A DNA stretch of 64,000 bases, from NCBI GenBank assembly GCA_028023455.1, contig JAQFVV010006215.1, positions 11,821,473-11,885,472 on the forward strand, in the 5' to 3' direction. The stretch comes from Epiperipatus broadwayi (lineage: Eukaryota; Onychophora; Udeonychophora; Euonychophora; Peripatidae). Made by a program: the position numbers and the translations under genes. Positions within the stretch are counted from its first letter, which is position 1, and every line of letters begins with the position of its first letter. The notes beneath the pieces are model-generated. The model had not been told where the DNA came from. It saw only the letters and a program-made list of their open reading frames with translations, and searched no databases. This document shows, in pieces, positions 12,501 to 24,550 of this stretch.

Positions 12501-13060
12501 TGTTCGGGTTATATAAAATAGTAAAACTGCAGTCATAGATTTTCCAGACTAAAATTTATTACTGCCTGAAATTTTGTCTAAATCAATAGTTACTTTTAAA
12601 GTTTCAAGAATAACTCTCATTGATCAGTCTGGATAAACATTATGTAAACATTTTAATTATCTCACTTTAGTATAAATAGAAAAGTTAATTCATTAATTAC
12701 ATTTCCTCTCCATGCTTGATTGCAGAGTATGATAATCATGGAAATTAGAATCAAGAATGTGTTTCAGAGGGACGTCCATCTCCTACTGTGTTAAAATAGA
12801 TTTAGGGAACTAAGTAAAAGCCACCCTGATCCAAATTATTATTTGAGAAGTTTTTGGTATAACAAGGGATTGTGTATTTATTAGTTGAGCCTATTAATTT
12901 ATCTCCAATATTAGTAAACAGGTATGCATATATGTTGTCTCTCCCAAAATTAGATAGTATAAACTGCTAGTTAATTATTAACAGTTTTGTGGCTTGACTG
13001 TATTTGTTATTTATGGTCTTATATTTCTAGTTTTACTTAAAGTCTTGTACATTTTCTTGT
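9525..13060. other. AT-rich, G-over-C skewed stretch without genes
   Basis: No coding frame, RNA gene or dispersed repeat recognised. The plus strand often carries clearly more G than C (for example 10,141-10,320 and 12,001-12,060), which could reflect transcription from this strand. Confidence 0.3.
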
Positions 13061-13116
13061 GTGTGTGTATATATATATATATATATTGTGTGTGTATATA
13101 TATATATATATATTGT
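13061..13116. repeat. compound (GT)n(AT)n microsatellite
   Basis: Alternating GT and AT blocks appear twice in tandem. They produce a spurious open frame on the plus strand (12,994-13,260), which I reject as coding. Confidence 0.9.
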
Positions 13117-13554
13117 GCGTTAATACATAAGCTAATCCAATTTATATCAAGAAAACTAAGTCAAGTCTATTGTTTCTTTTCTAATCTGATAGATAATAAA
13201 GTAACTTCTTGTCTGCTCATTCTGGAGTTGATATTGGCTGCAACAATTATATATTTTTGAAATTTATCTTGGTTAATGCAGAAGAGGCATAACAAAAGAA
13301 GATATCTCTACTATAATTTATAATTTTTCCACTTCATTTGGATGGTTAATTATGATTCTCTGATTTGTTTATCAGAAGAGATCCTAACTAGGCTAGTGCA
13401 CAAATAATTGTCAACCACAAAAAATACCAATTTTAGTAATCTAAACTAATTTTTTTCATTTTTGTCAAGAGTCAATCCAAAAATATTTTCCCCACCATCA
13501 AATTATTAACATTAAGATCTTTGTCCTTAGATAAGCATTGTTTTTTTTTTCCAC

Positions 13555-14042
13555 TTCAAATTTTAACTGAAACACAGGCTTATTGTATACCTGTGTCTAT
13601 ATATGTAACATGTAGGGTATATGAGCACAGACTTTCACACGATCCATCATTCTCCACTCTATCTAATAACATCGATACACTTAAGCACATATATGCTGAA
13701 AAAATAAATAATCACCAATATACGTATTTCATACTAAATCAGCAATCATCAGTTGGTCCAGATTATCATCTCCCACACATATATACTATAAGTGCTGTTG
13801 GTCCAGATTATCATCTCCCACACATATATACTATAAGTGCTCAGCACTTATAGTATATATGTGTGGGAGATGACAATCTGGACCAACTGATGATTGCTGG
13901 TTTAGCATGAAATACGTATATTGGTGATTATTTATCTTTTCAGCATATATGTGCTTAAGTGTATCGGTGTTATTAGATAGAGTGGAGAGTGGTGGGTCAT
14001 GTGAAAGTCTGTGCTCATATACCCTATATGTTCAAATTTTAA
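13555..14042. mobile_element. hairpin insertion D, about 190-nt arms, 1-nt loop, 12-bp target-site duplication
   Basis: TTCAAATTTTAA occurs exactly at 13,555-13,566 and 14,031-14,042. The inverted arms run from 13,607 to the centre at about 13,842 and from 13,843 to 14,030, with about 95% identity. The left arm holds one extra 45-bp unit (13,753-13,797 and 13,798-13,842 are tandem copies). Here the right arm abuts the right duplication and the 40-nt tail (13,567-13,606) is on the left, so this copy has the opposite orientation to hairpins A-C. The 110-codon frame inside is a by-product of the repeat. Confidence 0.85.
13753..13842. repeat. two 45-bp tandem units in the left arm of hairpin D
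   Basis: Both units begin TTGGTCCAGATTATCATCTC and are identical, ending in AGTGCTG and AGTGCTC respectively. Only one unit has a partner in the right arm. Confidence 0.9.
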
Positions 14043-17000
14043 GAAATGTATCAAATTTAAAAAAAAAGCTAATTTGATATATAATTATTATGATAAGTGT
14101 TTACATTATAAATAATACATATAAATAGGCTTAGAATTTTTTTTAAAGTACCAATTTATCTAACCATCCAATTATTGATCAGTAATTAGGTATAAAGGAA
14201 TAAAAACTTCCAAAATGCTCATTGCTTGGCATTGAGTTTGGCTGTTGAATAACATTGTATTCACTGTTGAGCAACTTAAAGATTGATTTATTTTATAGAA
14301 AACAAAATATTAATAATTGATGATAGCTTGAATATATTAAAATTTTATATTTTTAATTTCTCTGAAACTTACTGATCTTCAAAGTTAAATATTAATCATA
14401 TATATATAAAAACAGAATGCGAAGACATTTAAATATCATTCATGATTTACATTTGTCAGTTTTATTTTTTAATGAAATTTTTTTGACGATTTTGTCATTT
14501 TTATGTTGTTGTTTTTTAAAGAATTATATTGCAATTTTTTTTTAAAAAAAAAACAATTTTAATCAAATTTTGATTCTAAAAAAAAATAATAAAACTACAG
14601 AAAACAAGTTCTCTTTAAGCAATCCTACACAGTAATACTGATATTAGTAAACAAAGTAAATGTTAAATGATTAAATATTTAGTTATAAAAGCTTTTAAAA
14701 TCAGCAAGAGTTTAATTCAATTTTATGATAAGTTAATGTTGTTGTGTTAAAATATTTATCCCATTATATGAATTATATATAAATAAATAACCATCAATAA
14801 AAATAAAAAAAGAAAAAGCATTAAAATTTTGACTCTTCAATTTTAGTTTTTTCTAGTTTAGAACAAATTGGTCATTCCTGGCTAATATTTTTAGCAAACC
14901 TTGGATAAGATTTTTTTTTTTTAAAAAAAAAAAAAAATTTGTTAAAGCAATCAATTAAAAAAAAAAATATGGCCTTTCCAAAAGCTGGTAACATCAACCT
15001 TTTGGACCATCTAGGAAGTAATTCTGCCATTAATAAACTGTAATATAAAAATAACTGTGTGCTTTTATCACATTTATTTATATAATATTAAAATGTTTTG
15101 TTTAATTAACATTAGATTTGGTAAAGCAACCAATTAAAAAAACATGGCATTTATAGGCCAGTTACATCTGGTGATGATGATGATGGTGATGATAATCAGA
15201 ATAGTTTTTTTCTATTTAGGACATCATAAAAAATTTGAATAAGTGACTAGCTGGATTAAATCCATAGAGCTTTATTTTCATAATCTGCTACTACATCATA
15301 CAAAAACCCATTCAGGGCATTTATGATGTAGAAAAACTTTATAGTATGGTGAATGTTGTCTGCCTGCTATATCAACAGACTTAATTCATATTTGAGCTGG
15401 GTTAAAACTTTTTTTTAATTTGTAGTCAGACTTAGAACTTTGTTAATGTTTAGCAATTTGATGATTAATAAGAAAAAATATAAGCAAAAAGAACTGGAAA
15501 ACTATCCAGCTTTCACCTCCCAACTATTGATAAATCTTATAAATGTGCCTTCTTTTATTGGTTTTCTTTGAAGACATTTTGAAGAAAATTATACCTGCAT
15601 AGGATATTTAAATATTTTACCATATTCTTTTTTTCATTGTTGTAGATAAAAGCATATAAGAAAAAATAAATATCAGGAGATAAAAAAATAGTCACTGTTG
15701 AATTCTGACTTTAATTAAAAACAAACTTTTCTAATGTTTAAATGCAAAACTTTTTGGTAAAATTAGAAAATTGACTAAAATAAGTGACAAATCAGGTTTT
15801 TTTACTCAGATATCTACATTTAATAATTTTCTGAGGATATGTGTGATGATGACATTTATTTCTAGACAAATGTTAGCTAATCCCCATCATTTAGTTAAAT
15901 TAATCTATCTGCAGTCAGTAAAAAATTTACATTCTTATTTAAAAGTGTTCTGAATTTCTTTTATGCTTGACAAGGATAATATTAATAGTTTCTAAATATT
16001 ATTGATTATCATTTTAGATGGACTTATGAAGTTATTTGTTTTATCATATGAACAGCTTATTAATTTTTTTCCTTTTTCCTCTCTGCTACATTTTTGTAAT
16101 TTATCATTTGAACAAATATTTTTTGCACCATGCCTGGTTTGCTATATAGATAAATCTTGTGTGGATTTTTAAATATAATTCAACAGTGATTCTTGTGAAT
16201 ATGTGTGTTTTATACTGAGATTCTTGGTATTTGGAGTAGCAGTAATGAAATGAAAAAATTTGCAATCAATGAAAGTTTTTTTTTTTTTCAGTTACTAAGT
16301 AAGAAAGAATTGTATATATTTTTTATATCTGTGAAGCTGTTAGATATGGTAAATTATAGAAATCTAAATTCGTTTTTTTTTACTGAAAAAGTAATTGGCA
16401 TAGTGAGAATATATATATATTGGATTAAAATAATAAAATAGTCTTGAAAATGCAAATAGCATAAAATTCTAAAGTTGTTTGTATTTGTGGTATGAAACTT
16501 GAAGGCTAAGTAAATATTTTTGTTACTTTGTTAAGTTTTTGTTAAAAAAAAACAACTATATTCTGGAAGACACAGCAATGTGAGCAAATATCTAAATATG
16601 TTACATCTTATTCTTATGATTAATTATTTAAATATCTTAATGATAGTATCTAGGAATTTCTGAAACATAAAAGTGGAATTCTGGAAATTAACCAATCTTT
16701 TGTACAATGTCACATGGGATATTAATCTATAGCTATCTGATGTTATGGTTTTATTGTGAAGGATGATGATGAGGTGTGTATTGACTAGATAGAAAAGAGG
16801 GACTCTGTTGTAACCCAAATCAAATCTACATTTTGATAATATTATTACTTTCGCCTAATTTATATAAATTGATAAGATGAAAATTGAGGATGGTAGATTG
16901 GATAATATGTTGTCAGTAGATATTAGGCAAGTTTTAATAATTCTATTGTAAGCATTTTATCTGCTCGTAAAGAAAAGATTATGTTGTTTTAAACTATTTA

Positions 17001-18342
17001 ATATATAGCTGAGCATGTTTTCAGCCTAATTGATCAAATAGACCAAAAGCATACTCAACTATATATTGAAAATTTAAAACAAAATAATATTTTATTTATG
17101 AGTGGATAAAATACTTATGAAGAAATTACAATATAATGGAAGAAAAGAAGTAAATATGTGTGTGACTACAAGTTTTAATAATAACTAATAAGGTTAAAAC
17201 AATCGTTCTCTTCTCTGAAAAATGGAGTCGAGTTAGATGAAAAATCTTGATTTTATTGTTTGGTGAGTTAAAAAAATTTTAAATAAGTTTGTAAAAATAG
17301 GAATACAAAAATATTCTATTTTTAAAAAAAAGTTATCTATTTGGGTGAAGAATTTATTTTATTTTTTGTTGCTCTTACAAAAAATTGAACTCATTAATTA
17401 TATAGACTTAGAATATGAGAAGTTTTTTTCTTGCTTTGGGTATTTGAGTCATGGTTGAAATAGAAACTATTAAATCACATTTATATTATATAGCTTATTG
17501 TTTCATTGGTTTTACATAGCATTCAGAACCTTTCCTAAATTTTTCATGTCTCTGTTTATGGTCTTTGTTTTTTTTAGAAGAAAGTCATGACATATTGATA
17601 TCAAGTATATTATTGCATCCACTGGATGTTGCTTTAAGACTTGTTTACAGTGTTTTGATTCTATTAGTTAGTAATAATCAATAAATATGTTAATGTTTTT
17701 GTCATTGAAAGACACTTAGAAAACCAAATGAAAAATTTTTTATTTTACAATTTTAATATGATCATGATTTTTTTCTTTATTTATTATTTCAAATACATTG
17801 TGATAAAATATTACCTTAAAAAATTGTTAGAATTGAACATTGTATAGTACTAATATAAATAAACAATAATAACACATTTTCTCATGCACTTTATATAATG
17901 CAAACAAATAATTTATTTTAATTCAGTTTATAATAAAAGCTTACTTGCTATTGCACTGAGTAAATAAAATGAAAAAAAAATATTGAGATATATTTTGTTA
18001 TATATTATTAGTTTAGTCATATGGTATTTCCTTTTTATTTAAAACTTGATGACTCTATTAGCAGATTGGATATTATTATTTTATATAAATAAGAAACCAT
18101 CATAACTCAAATATTTATTTAAGCTATACTTATAAAAATTAAAGCAAGACACATAATCATAAAATAATAAAACACATTTTTAAGTTCCACTATTCATTAA
18201 TTCATCTTCAAAATAATATAAAAACTACTTGGCCAATGAAAGATAACATTAATAAAAAAATAAGAAAGGAACAGTGGATATGTATGTTTTTATCTAATTA
18301 AATTCGTCTTTTTAATTTAATCCATTATATATAGGCCTCCTG
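14043..18342. other. AT-rich spacer with small satellites and a short hairpin
   Basis: No gene recognised. It contains homopolymer and A/T runs (14,535-14,585; 14,910-14,940), a (GAT)n-like tract at 15,173-15,190 and a 68-nt imperfect hairpin at 17,000-17,067 (arms begin AATATATAGCTGAGCATG). Plus-strand G exceeds C in places (for example 16,741-16,920). Short frames at 15,771, 16,205 and 16,624 look like chance. Confidence 0.35.
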
Positions 18343-18370
18343 CCACACACACACACACACACACACACAC
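18343..18370. repeat. (CA)n microsatellite
   Basis: An uninterrupted CA repeat of about 14 units. Confidence 0.95.
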
Positions 18371-19007
18371 ATTTTGTACTCAGATCTAAGAGAATGAAAT
18401 CTCTTGAATACTTTCTCCATACAACATTTTTGTTCTTATAATTTTTAGCAGTCCAATAATCATTTTGATGAAATTATAAAATTACAACTCTTTATTTAAA
18501 ATGTGTTAAAAAATTATGTGCTACTATTTTTTATAGAAACATCACCAATTTCTTCATTTTGAAAATAGTATTTGTATCAAATATCAAATTTAAGATAATG
18601 TAAAAAGAACACTTATTGCTCAAAGTAATTCTTTTTTAACTAACTGATCATAAAAAAAATGTATGACAATTAATGATCAAAAATATTTTAAACTTATTTA
18701 TTTTCTGATTGTTGATAGTGTTTCCATAGAAGTTGCCATTTTTATAAGATTTTCAGTGTCAGTTTCAAACAATACTGATTTCTATACTCAAGTATGAGTC
18801 ATTCAGTGGATGATTAGAGTAAAGATAGATTGGTCATCAATGTCTATTAAATTGATGTTTAGAGGATAAGGTGATATCTTAATTTTGCATTCATCTTCTG
18901 AACATTTAGCTACTATTGCTATAGATACTAATGTTAAATATATTCACCTTTTTATTAAAAATAATACCATAACTTTTTTTAGTGAAAAACAGTTGTGTGT
19001 GTTAAAA

Positions 19008-19024
19008 ATATATATATATATATA

Positions 19025-19101
<77 letters not shown>
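19008..19101. repeat. compound (TA)n/(CA)n microsatellite
   Basis: TA runs with an internal TGTG and a CACACACACA block. They create a spurious plus-strand frame at 18,885-19,151. Confidence 0.95.
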
Positions 19102-19104
<3 letters not shown>

Positions 19105-19268
19105 AAAGTATAAAATTAATATTTTCATTATTTATAAGAACAAGATTTTAATAATAATAAAGCAAATTAATTAAATTATTTTTTTATATTTGAAAAAAAA
19201 AAGCTTATTAATTTTTTATTTACATTACAGCCATATTACTGTCAGAATTTTCAATTGTTATCAATATT

Positions 19269-20115
19269 GGTTACTTTGGTATTAGTCCTGCTATGACATA
19301 TTAATCCAATGACATTTTCATCCATTAATATTAATCAAAGTTTAAATTAATAATGTCATGGCAATGAAAATACTGACATGACTAATTCATGTCAATGATT
19401 AAGATATGTATATGGTGACCTGTGAGATTAAAAAACATGCTGTCTGTAAGATTTTGTGCTGCCATGTTATCCTTTCCATTCTAGAACACATTACACAGTT
19501 CAGTCCACTACAGTGACTCTCATCATTTGTGAAAAAAATTTTAATTTAAAAATACATATCTAATTAAATGTTATAATATTTATATTTTATTTATTTTTGC
19601 TAGACATTTTAAAATCTTAAAATATTTGTTTTTTTCTTTTACAAAAATATTTGTTTTTCTTTTGAAATAATTTTTAAAGTATTGCCTTAAGGTTACACTT
19701 CACTACCTTAATGTTACAGTTCACCATTTTGTTTTGTTTTTTTTATTTTTAAATTGAATACACAATTTATGACAGGCAAAGCACCAGAGTATGCAGAAAG
19801 GGAGAAGGATGTTATCGATGACACACAGTGCCATCCAATAAATATACAACTCATAAGTACCTGTTGATTTAATTTTTCAATGTCTGTTTGCCTTTTTTCC
19901 ATAATTAATATATGTCTCCATTAAGTTTTCATATTACACATGCTATGATGTTTTATATCTTGTGATATGTTTAAAATAATGCCTCCATAGTATCTGTGCC
20001 AAATTTGATTAAATTTATCTGCACATTACTTGGAAACATTATCTTAAACATCACAAACTTAGAATAATATATCATTGGAGTAATACATCATAGCAGGACT
20101 ACTACCAAAGTACCC
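19269..20115. mobile_element. non-coding element with about 46-bp terminal inverted repeats
   Basis: Left end 19,269-19,315 (TACTTTGGTATTAGTCCTGC...) is the inverted partner of right end 20,069-20,115 (...GCAGGACTACTACCAAAGTA), with roughly 85% match over about 46 bp. The 0.75 kb interior has no convincing coding frame. No clear target-site duplication is visible, so the superfamily is undetermined. A non-autonomous DNA transposon is the simplest reading. Confidence 0.6.
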
Positions 20116-23100
20116 TGAATAATTTATACATATGTATTAAATAATGTTTTATATTAGTTTAAATAAGTAATTTGTCTAAACAAAACTTATTTTTTCATAT
20201 AAGCTAATAAACATTTCAATCTAAATAATCTAGCATTTTTATTTAGATTAACTCATAGTTATATACATATATAGTTATTAGAGATAACTTTTTGTTTAAA
20301 AATAGACAAAAATTTTAAGTTTATTAATGGAATATGAATCAAAAGAATCTGTAATCTTCAAATGAAATCTCTAAATAATGAAAAGTTAATTAAAACAAAA
20401 CCTAAAAGCAGAAATGTTTTGTCTTGTGCTTTCAGATGATCCAGAATGAATTTATTTTTTTTATATGCTGTAATTGTTCAATAAGTATTAGAGTTAAACT
20501 TGATCAAATAATATTTTTATGAAATTCTATAAAAAAAAATCTCTTGTTTTAATCACAGAGAGAATTAGAGCATCAAAATCACATGTCATGTAAAAATGTT
20601 TTGCAAACAAAGATTTAAAAGAAAATGTTTTTATTTGTCTATCTATTTGAAGCAAAAATATTGACACCAAAGCAGAAGAAAAGCTTATAAAGCCTAATAA
20701 CATGGAAAATCAATGATAATTTAATTGAACATATGCTACATGGCTGATGAATGTAAACATCCCTATCCTTGGTTATCCAATTCACTCACTTTTTTATACA
20801 CATATAGTAATATTAAATCAAAGTTTTCTAGTTAATGTTTGTCAGCAGAAGTTTACTAAATGGTAAACTATTATATGTTATCTAAATTTCAATAAATGAT
20901 AAAAAAAGTTCCCCTATTTGAAAACTAATGTTTTAGGTTCTAAGCATCTTATCCACAAAGCAAAAATAGTATATTTTTAAAACTTTTGCTTGCCATCTTA
21001 TAATTAAAAAAGTTCATATCTATGATTGCTAAGCTATGATACTAATATTCTAATCAAAAGAATCTTGGGGGACTTTTTAAAAATGTTTAAAAATTTTATC
21101 TAAAAAATATGCATCATCTCCTCTGAGAATAAGAACCTGGAGAGAACTGTAAATATTTGCTCATTTTCATAGTATTACATTTTTCTTCAACTTTTAAAAA
21201 AATATTTTTTTCTCTTTAAGGATTAATATTTTATGTATTTTAAATGTTTTGGATTTAAATGTATATTTAATGTATTATTACAAACAGAAAAAAGGTTTTT
21301 GTTGCATGTAAATAAAATAAAAAATAGAATAGATATATTTTAAATATTGATTCTTTTAAAATACTACATTGGTATTTAGTAAAATAAATAATATCTACTT
21401 GAAATTTACAAACTTTAAAAAAAAATTAAACCCCATTGAACCACTCAAATTCAAAGTTAAAATTAAAGTATTGTTGGTGTTGGCTACCTTAAAATGATAA
21501 GGAAGTATAATGCATTATCAAATTTACAAATCTGATTCTTTAATATAATGATTTAGTTAAAGTAAAATTTACCTCAAAAGATCACTATAAGCATTCACGC
21601 ACTAATAATTAATCTACATTTATTTTAAAAACTAATTAAATATTTTAATACTATTGAAAATATAAATTAGAATTGGATTCATTCATAAAAAGTGTAAATT
21701 TTAAAAAACAGTATAATTATTTATTAAAAAATTTAAAATCTTAAATAAAAGATTCATTAGAATAATAAATATAAATTTCTAATTATAATACATTATAAGT
21801 ATAAATTAAACCTTTATATAACAGAATAGCATAAATATGCTATAAATATAAAATTTAACTGATTGATAATGTGACATGGTGATTTTCATTCAAACAAATC
21901 CAAAGACATCACAGTAATCGTATTTCTTTAAATTACACTTGTGCAGACATCTATTGAGATATTTTGTTGTTGTTGTTGTTTTTTGTTTTTATAAAAAAAA
22001 AAGCAAACTTTATATACTTTCATCCTATTGATTTTTCATTTAAAAAGTATAAATGAATAGCAGCAAGATCAAAATATTTTAGTTCTGCCTCCATATCCTT
22101 GACATATTTAGTTCTTTGTAATCTATTTCAACTTTGTAAGACTACTTTGAGAAAAATTTTGGAATAACTAAAAATTTGATTTTTTGTGAAGTTTATTAAA
22201 ATAAATGATTATGTTTACATAATAATTGTGTAATAATTATTATAAATTTAAAGTATGTATGATTATACTTTTATTTTATACTGATATGTTTTATTTTTAA
22301 AAATAAAATATAATAACTTTTAGCAAAATGTTAATTAAGAAAAACTGGCATTCTGATCATCACATGTTACAAACTGATCGCTAATACTTTATTATTGATA
22401 CTGTGTTAGGATCTTTTAAGTTATTTTTAAAATTACAAAGCAGTTTCAATATTTTGAAACAGAATTTGATAGATTTATCAATTATTAACATTTATTTATT
22501 TGCTTTTTAAAAGCAAGTTTCAATCAAAAAACATTTTGTTCATTTTCTGAAATCACTCTGTTCCTGTGGATCAATGACAAAAGCATGCTTTGTTCCATTA
22601 TGAAATCACTTTTTTCAATATTTGAAAAATTTAAATATCTAATTAACTGAATTCTGATATAGAATAACAGTTTAATTAATAATACTAAATTCAAAAGTTG
22701 AAATATTACAAAAAGTATCATCGAGGAGAACGATGGATCTGTCACAGTCCAAAAGGATTAAGTGAAGTAGTGTGTTTAAAGTTAATAAATAGAAGATTTT
22801 TGAACATGCCTATGAAAAATTGTTTTATTGGTGACATTAAGATCTTATTTTTAACCACAAGACATATATTGTCAAAATATTAAAATCATTTAAAAATATC
22901 AATAATGTTTTAAATCATCATTGATTAAAAAGGAAAGAAGCATACATTCGTGATTAAAAATCAAACCCTGTTTTGGAGATAATGCTTTTTAATAATATTG
23001 ATTGTGCATAATTGATAACTTCATTTATTTTATATATTTTGAATGCTGAATATGTATTAGAAGAAATTATTAAGACAGTCATAAGGTTTTTGTTATATAA

Positions 23101-24209
23101 TCATTTGAGAAGTAATATTTTTGTGTCTGTATCATCCTACAATTGAAATTATAATAACTATATAATATTTTCTAATAATCAGCCAGTAAACAGAATAGAG
23201 TTATGTGTAGTATATTTATTTAATAATAAAATTCAAAAGTTAATAATATTCAATTGATATGTGTATTTTATACTTTTTCATATGATGCAGATAACATAGC
23301 TTTGCTTGTGTGATGATTTTGACTTAGTATGTTAATGTCATCATCATGTTTAGTTAATGTCTCCTAAATTATAATTTTTTTAGAAAGAAAAATTTCCAAA
23401 ATCATATATTATATTTATGAAAGAAAAAAATCAACTATAGATAGATGATACAAACTTATGATCTTGAATTATAATTATTTTATTACAGCTGTATTCATGA
23501 CAATATGATTCTCAAAATTAGTTTTTCAGATGTTATGCAATAGAGACCAGCATAACAAATTATGACTGTTTTATTTTGAGCATAATGGATTATCAGTCTT
23601 GTATGTGTTAATTGACAAACAGTATTATTTATTGCATAATGTATGTGTTGGCATCATGGTTAATTCTTCACATATATTTTATATGACATCACATATATGG
23701 TAATCCATGCAAGAAAGTTTGAATTTGATTTAAATTAAAATAAAAAGTACCGTAATCATATAGTTTAATGAACAGTACTAATATAGTAAGTGCTCTACAT
23801 TAAATTTTCTGATTTTACTTAGCATGTGGAGTCACTAAAGTTGTAATAAAAATACTAAATGTAATATTTTAAAAATTAATGACTATATGATTTTCTTTTG
23901 TTTGAATGATGATGATAATAATAATAATAGTAATGATAATAATAATGTAATCTTTTATATCTATTTGTACAAAATTAATACTAAAATACAAATTGTAAAA
24001 AAGTTATGTAATTTTAATGATGAAATAATATAATACAAAATTGCATTTGTTTTGTTCCCTTCTTTTTAAGAATTTAAGTAAACAACAATAAAAATAAAAT
24101 TAACATAGTTGAAGTGTAAAGTAAGCCAATCCAACAGAGTAATCAAAGGTCATTTTTTTAAAATTGAAATAAAGTATCAACAAAAAATGAACTTTTTTTG
24201 TTTTTACTG
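20116..24209. other. AT-rich spacer
   Basis: No supported gene or RNA. A degenerate (GAT/AAT)n tract lies at 23,908-23,946. Overlapping frames at 22,524-22,745 and 22,698-22,883 on opposite strands look like chance. Confidence 0.4.
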
Positions 24210-24550
24210 GTGATAAGTAGCATCAATGTCCTGAAGAAAGGCTAGAAAGAGGGCTAGATTGTTGCTGTTGTTCTGCTGTGACATTTTTCAGCATATAAAA
24301 TTCAGATGAGATTGTAACAATTCTGGGGATGTAGCACCCATTAACAAAAAAGAATGTGGGCATGGCTCAATCATCAAGTCCTATGAATAAACAACCTATG
24401 TTGATCTCAATGCCAGGAGATTTAACCTGTCTCAGAGTAGCACACAGAAATTGCAGCAATCAGACAATTTTTTCAAGCTGAACACCCAGGTCTATAGTGT
24501 CTCTGATTCATAGTATAAAATGGTGGATCTTGTAATATGGATGTTTGGTT
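24210..24550. other. unrecognised GC-richer patch, probably an old repeat
   Basis: Composition differs from the flanks (GGCATGGCTCAATCATCAAG, CTGAACACCCAGGTCTATAG). On the minus strand one frame reads through a segment containing HSFLLMGATSPELLQSHLNF before stops. I recognise no family. Confidence 0.2.

Noticed and set aside
13521-13853. 110-codon plus-strand frame with an internal peptide repeat
   Set aside because: Lies in one arm of hairpin D. The peptide repeat is the 45-bp tandem unit, and there is no coding support.
3531-14042. Reading the hairpins as miRNA genes or MITEs
   Set aside because: Arms of 85-190 nt are too long and perfect for typical miRNA precursors. Duplication lengths of 12-23 bp vary, unlike the fixed lengths left by cut-and-paste transposases.
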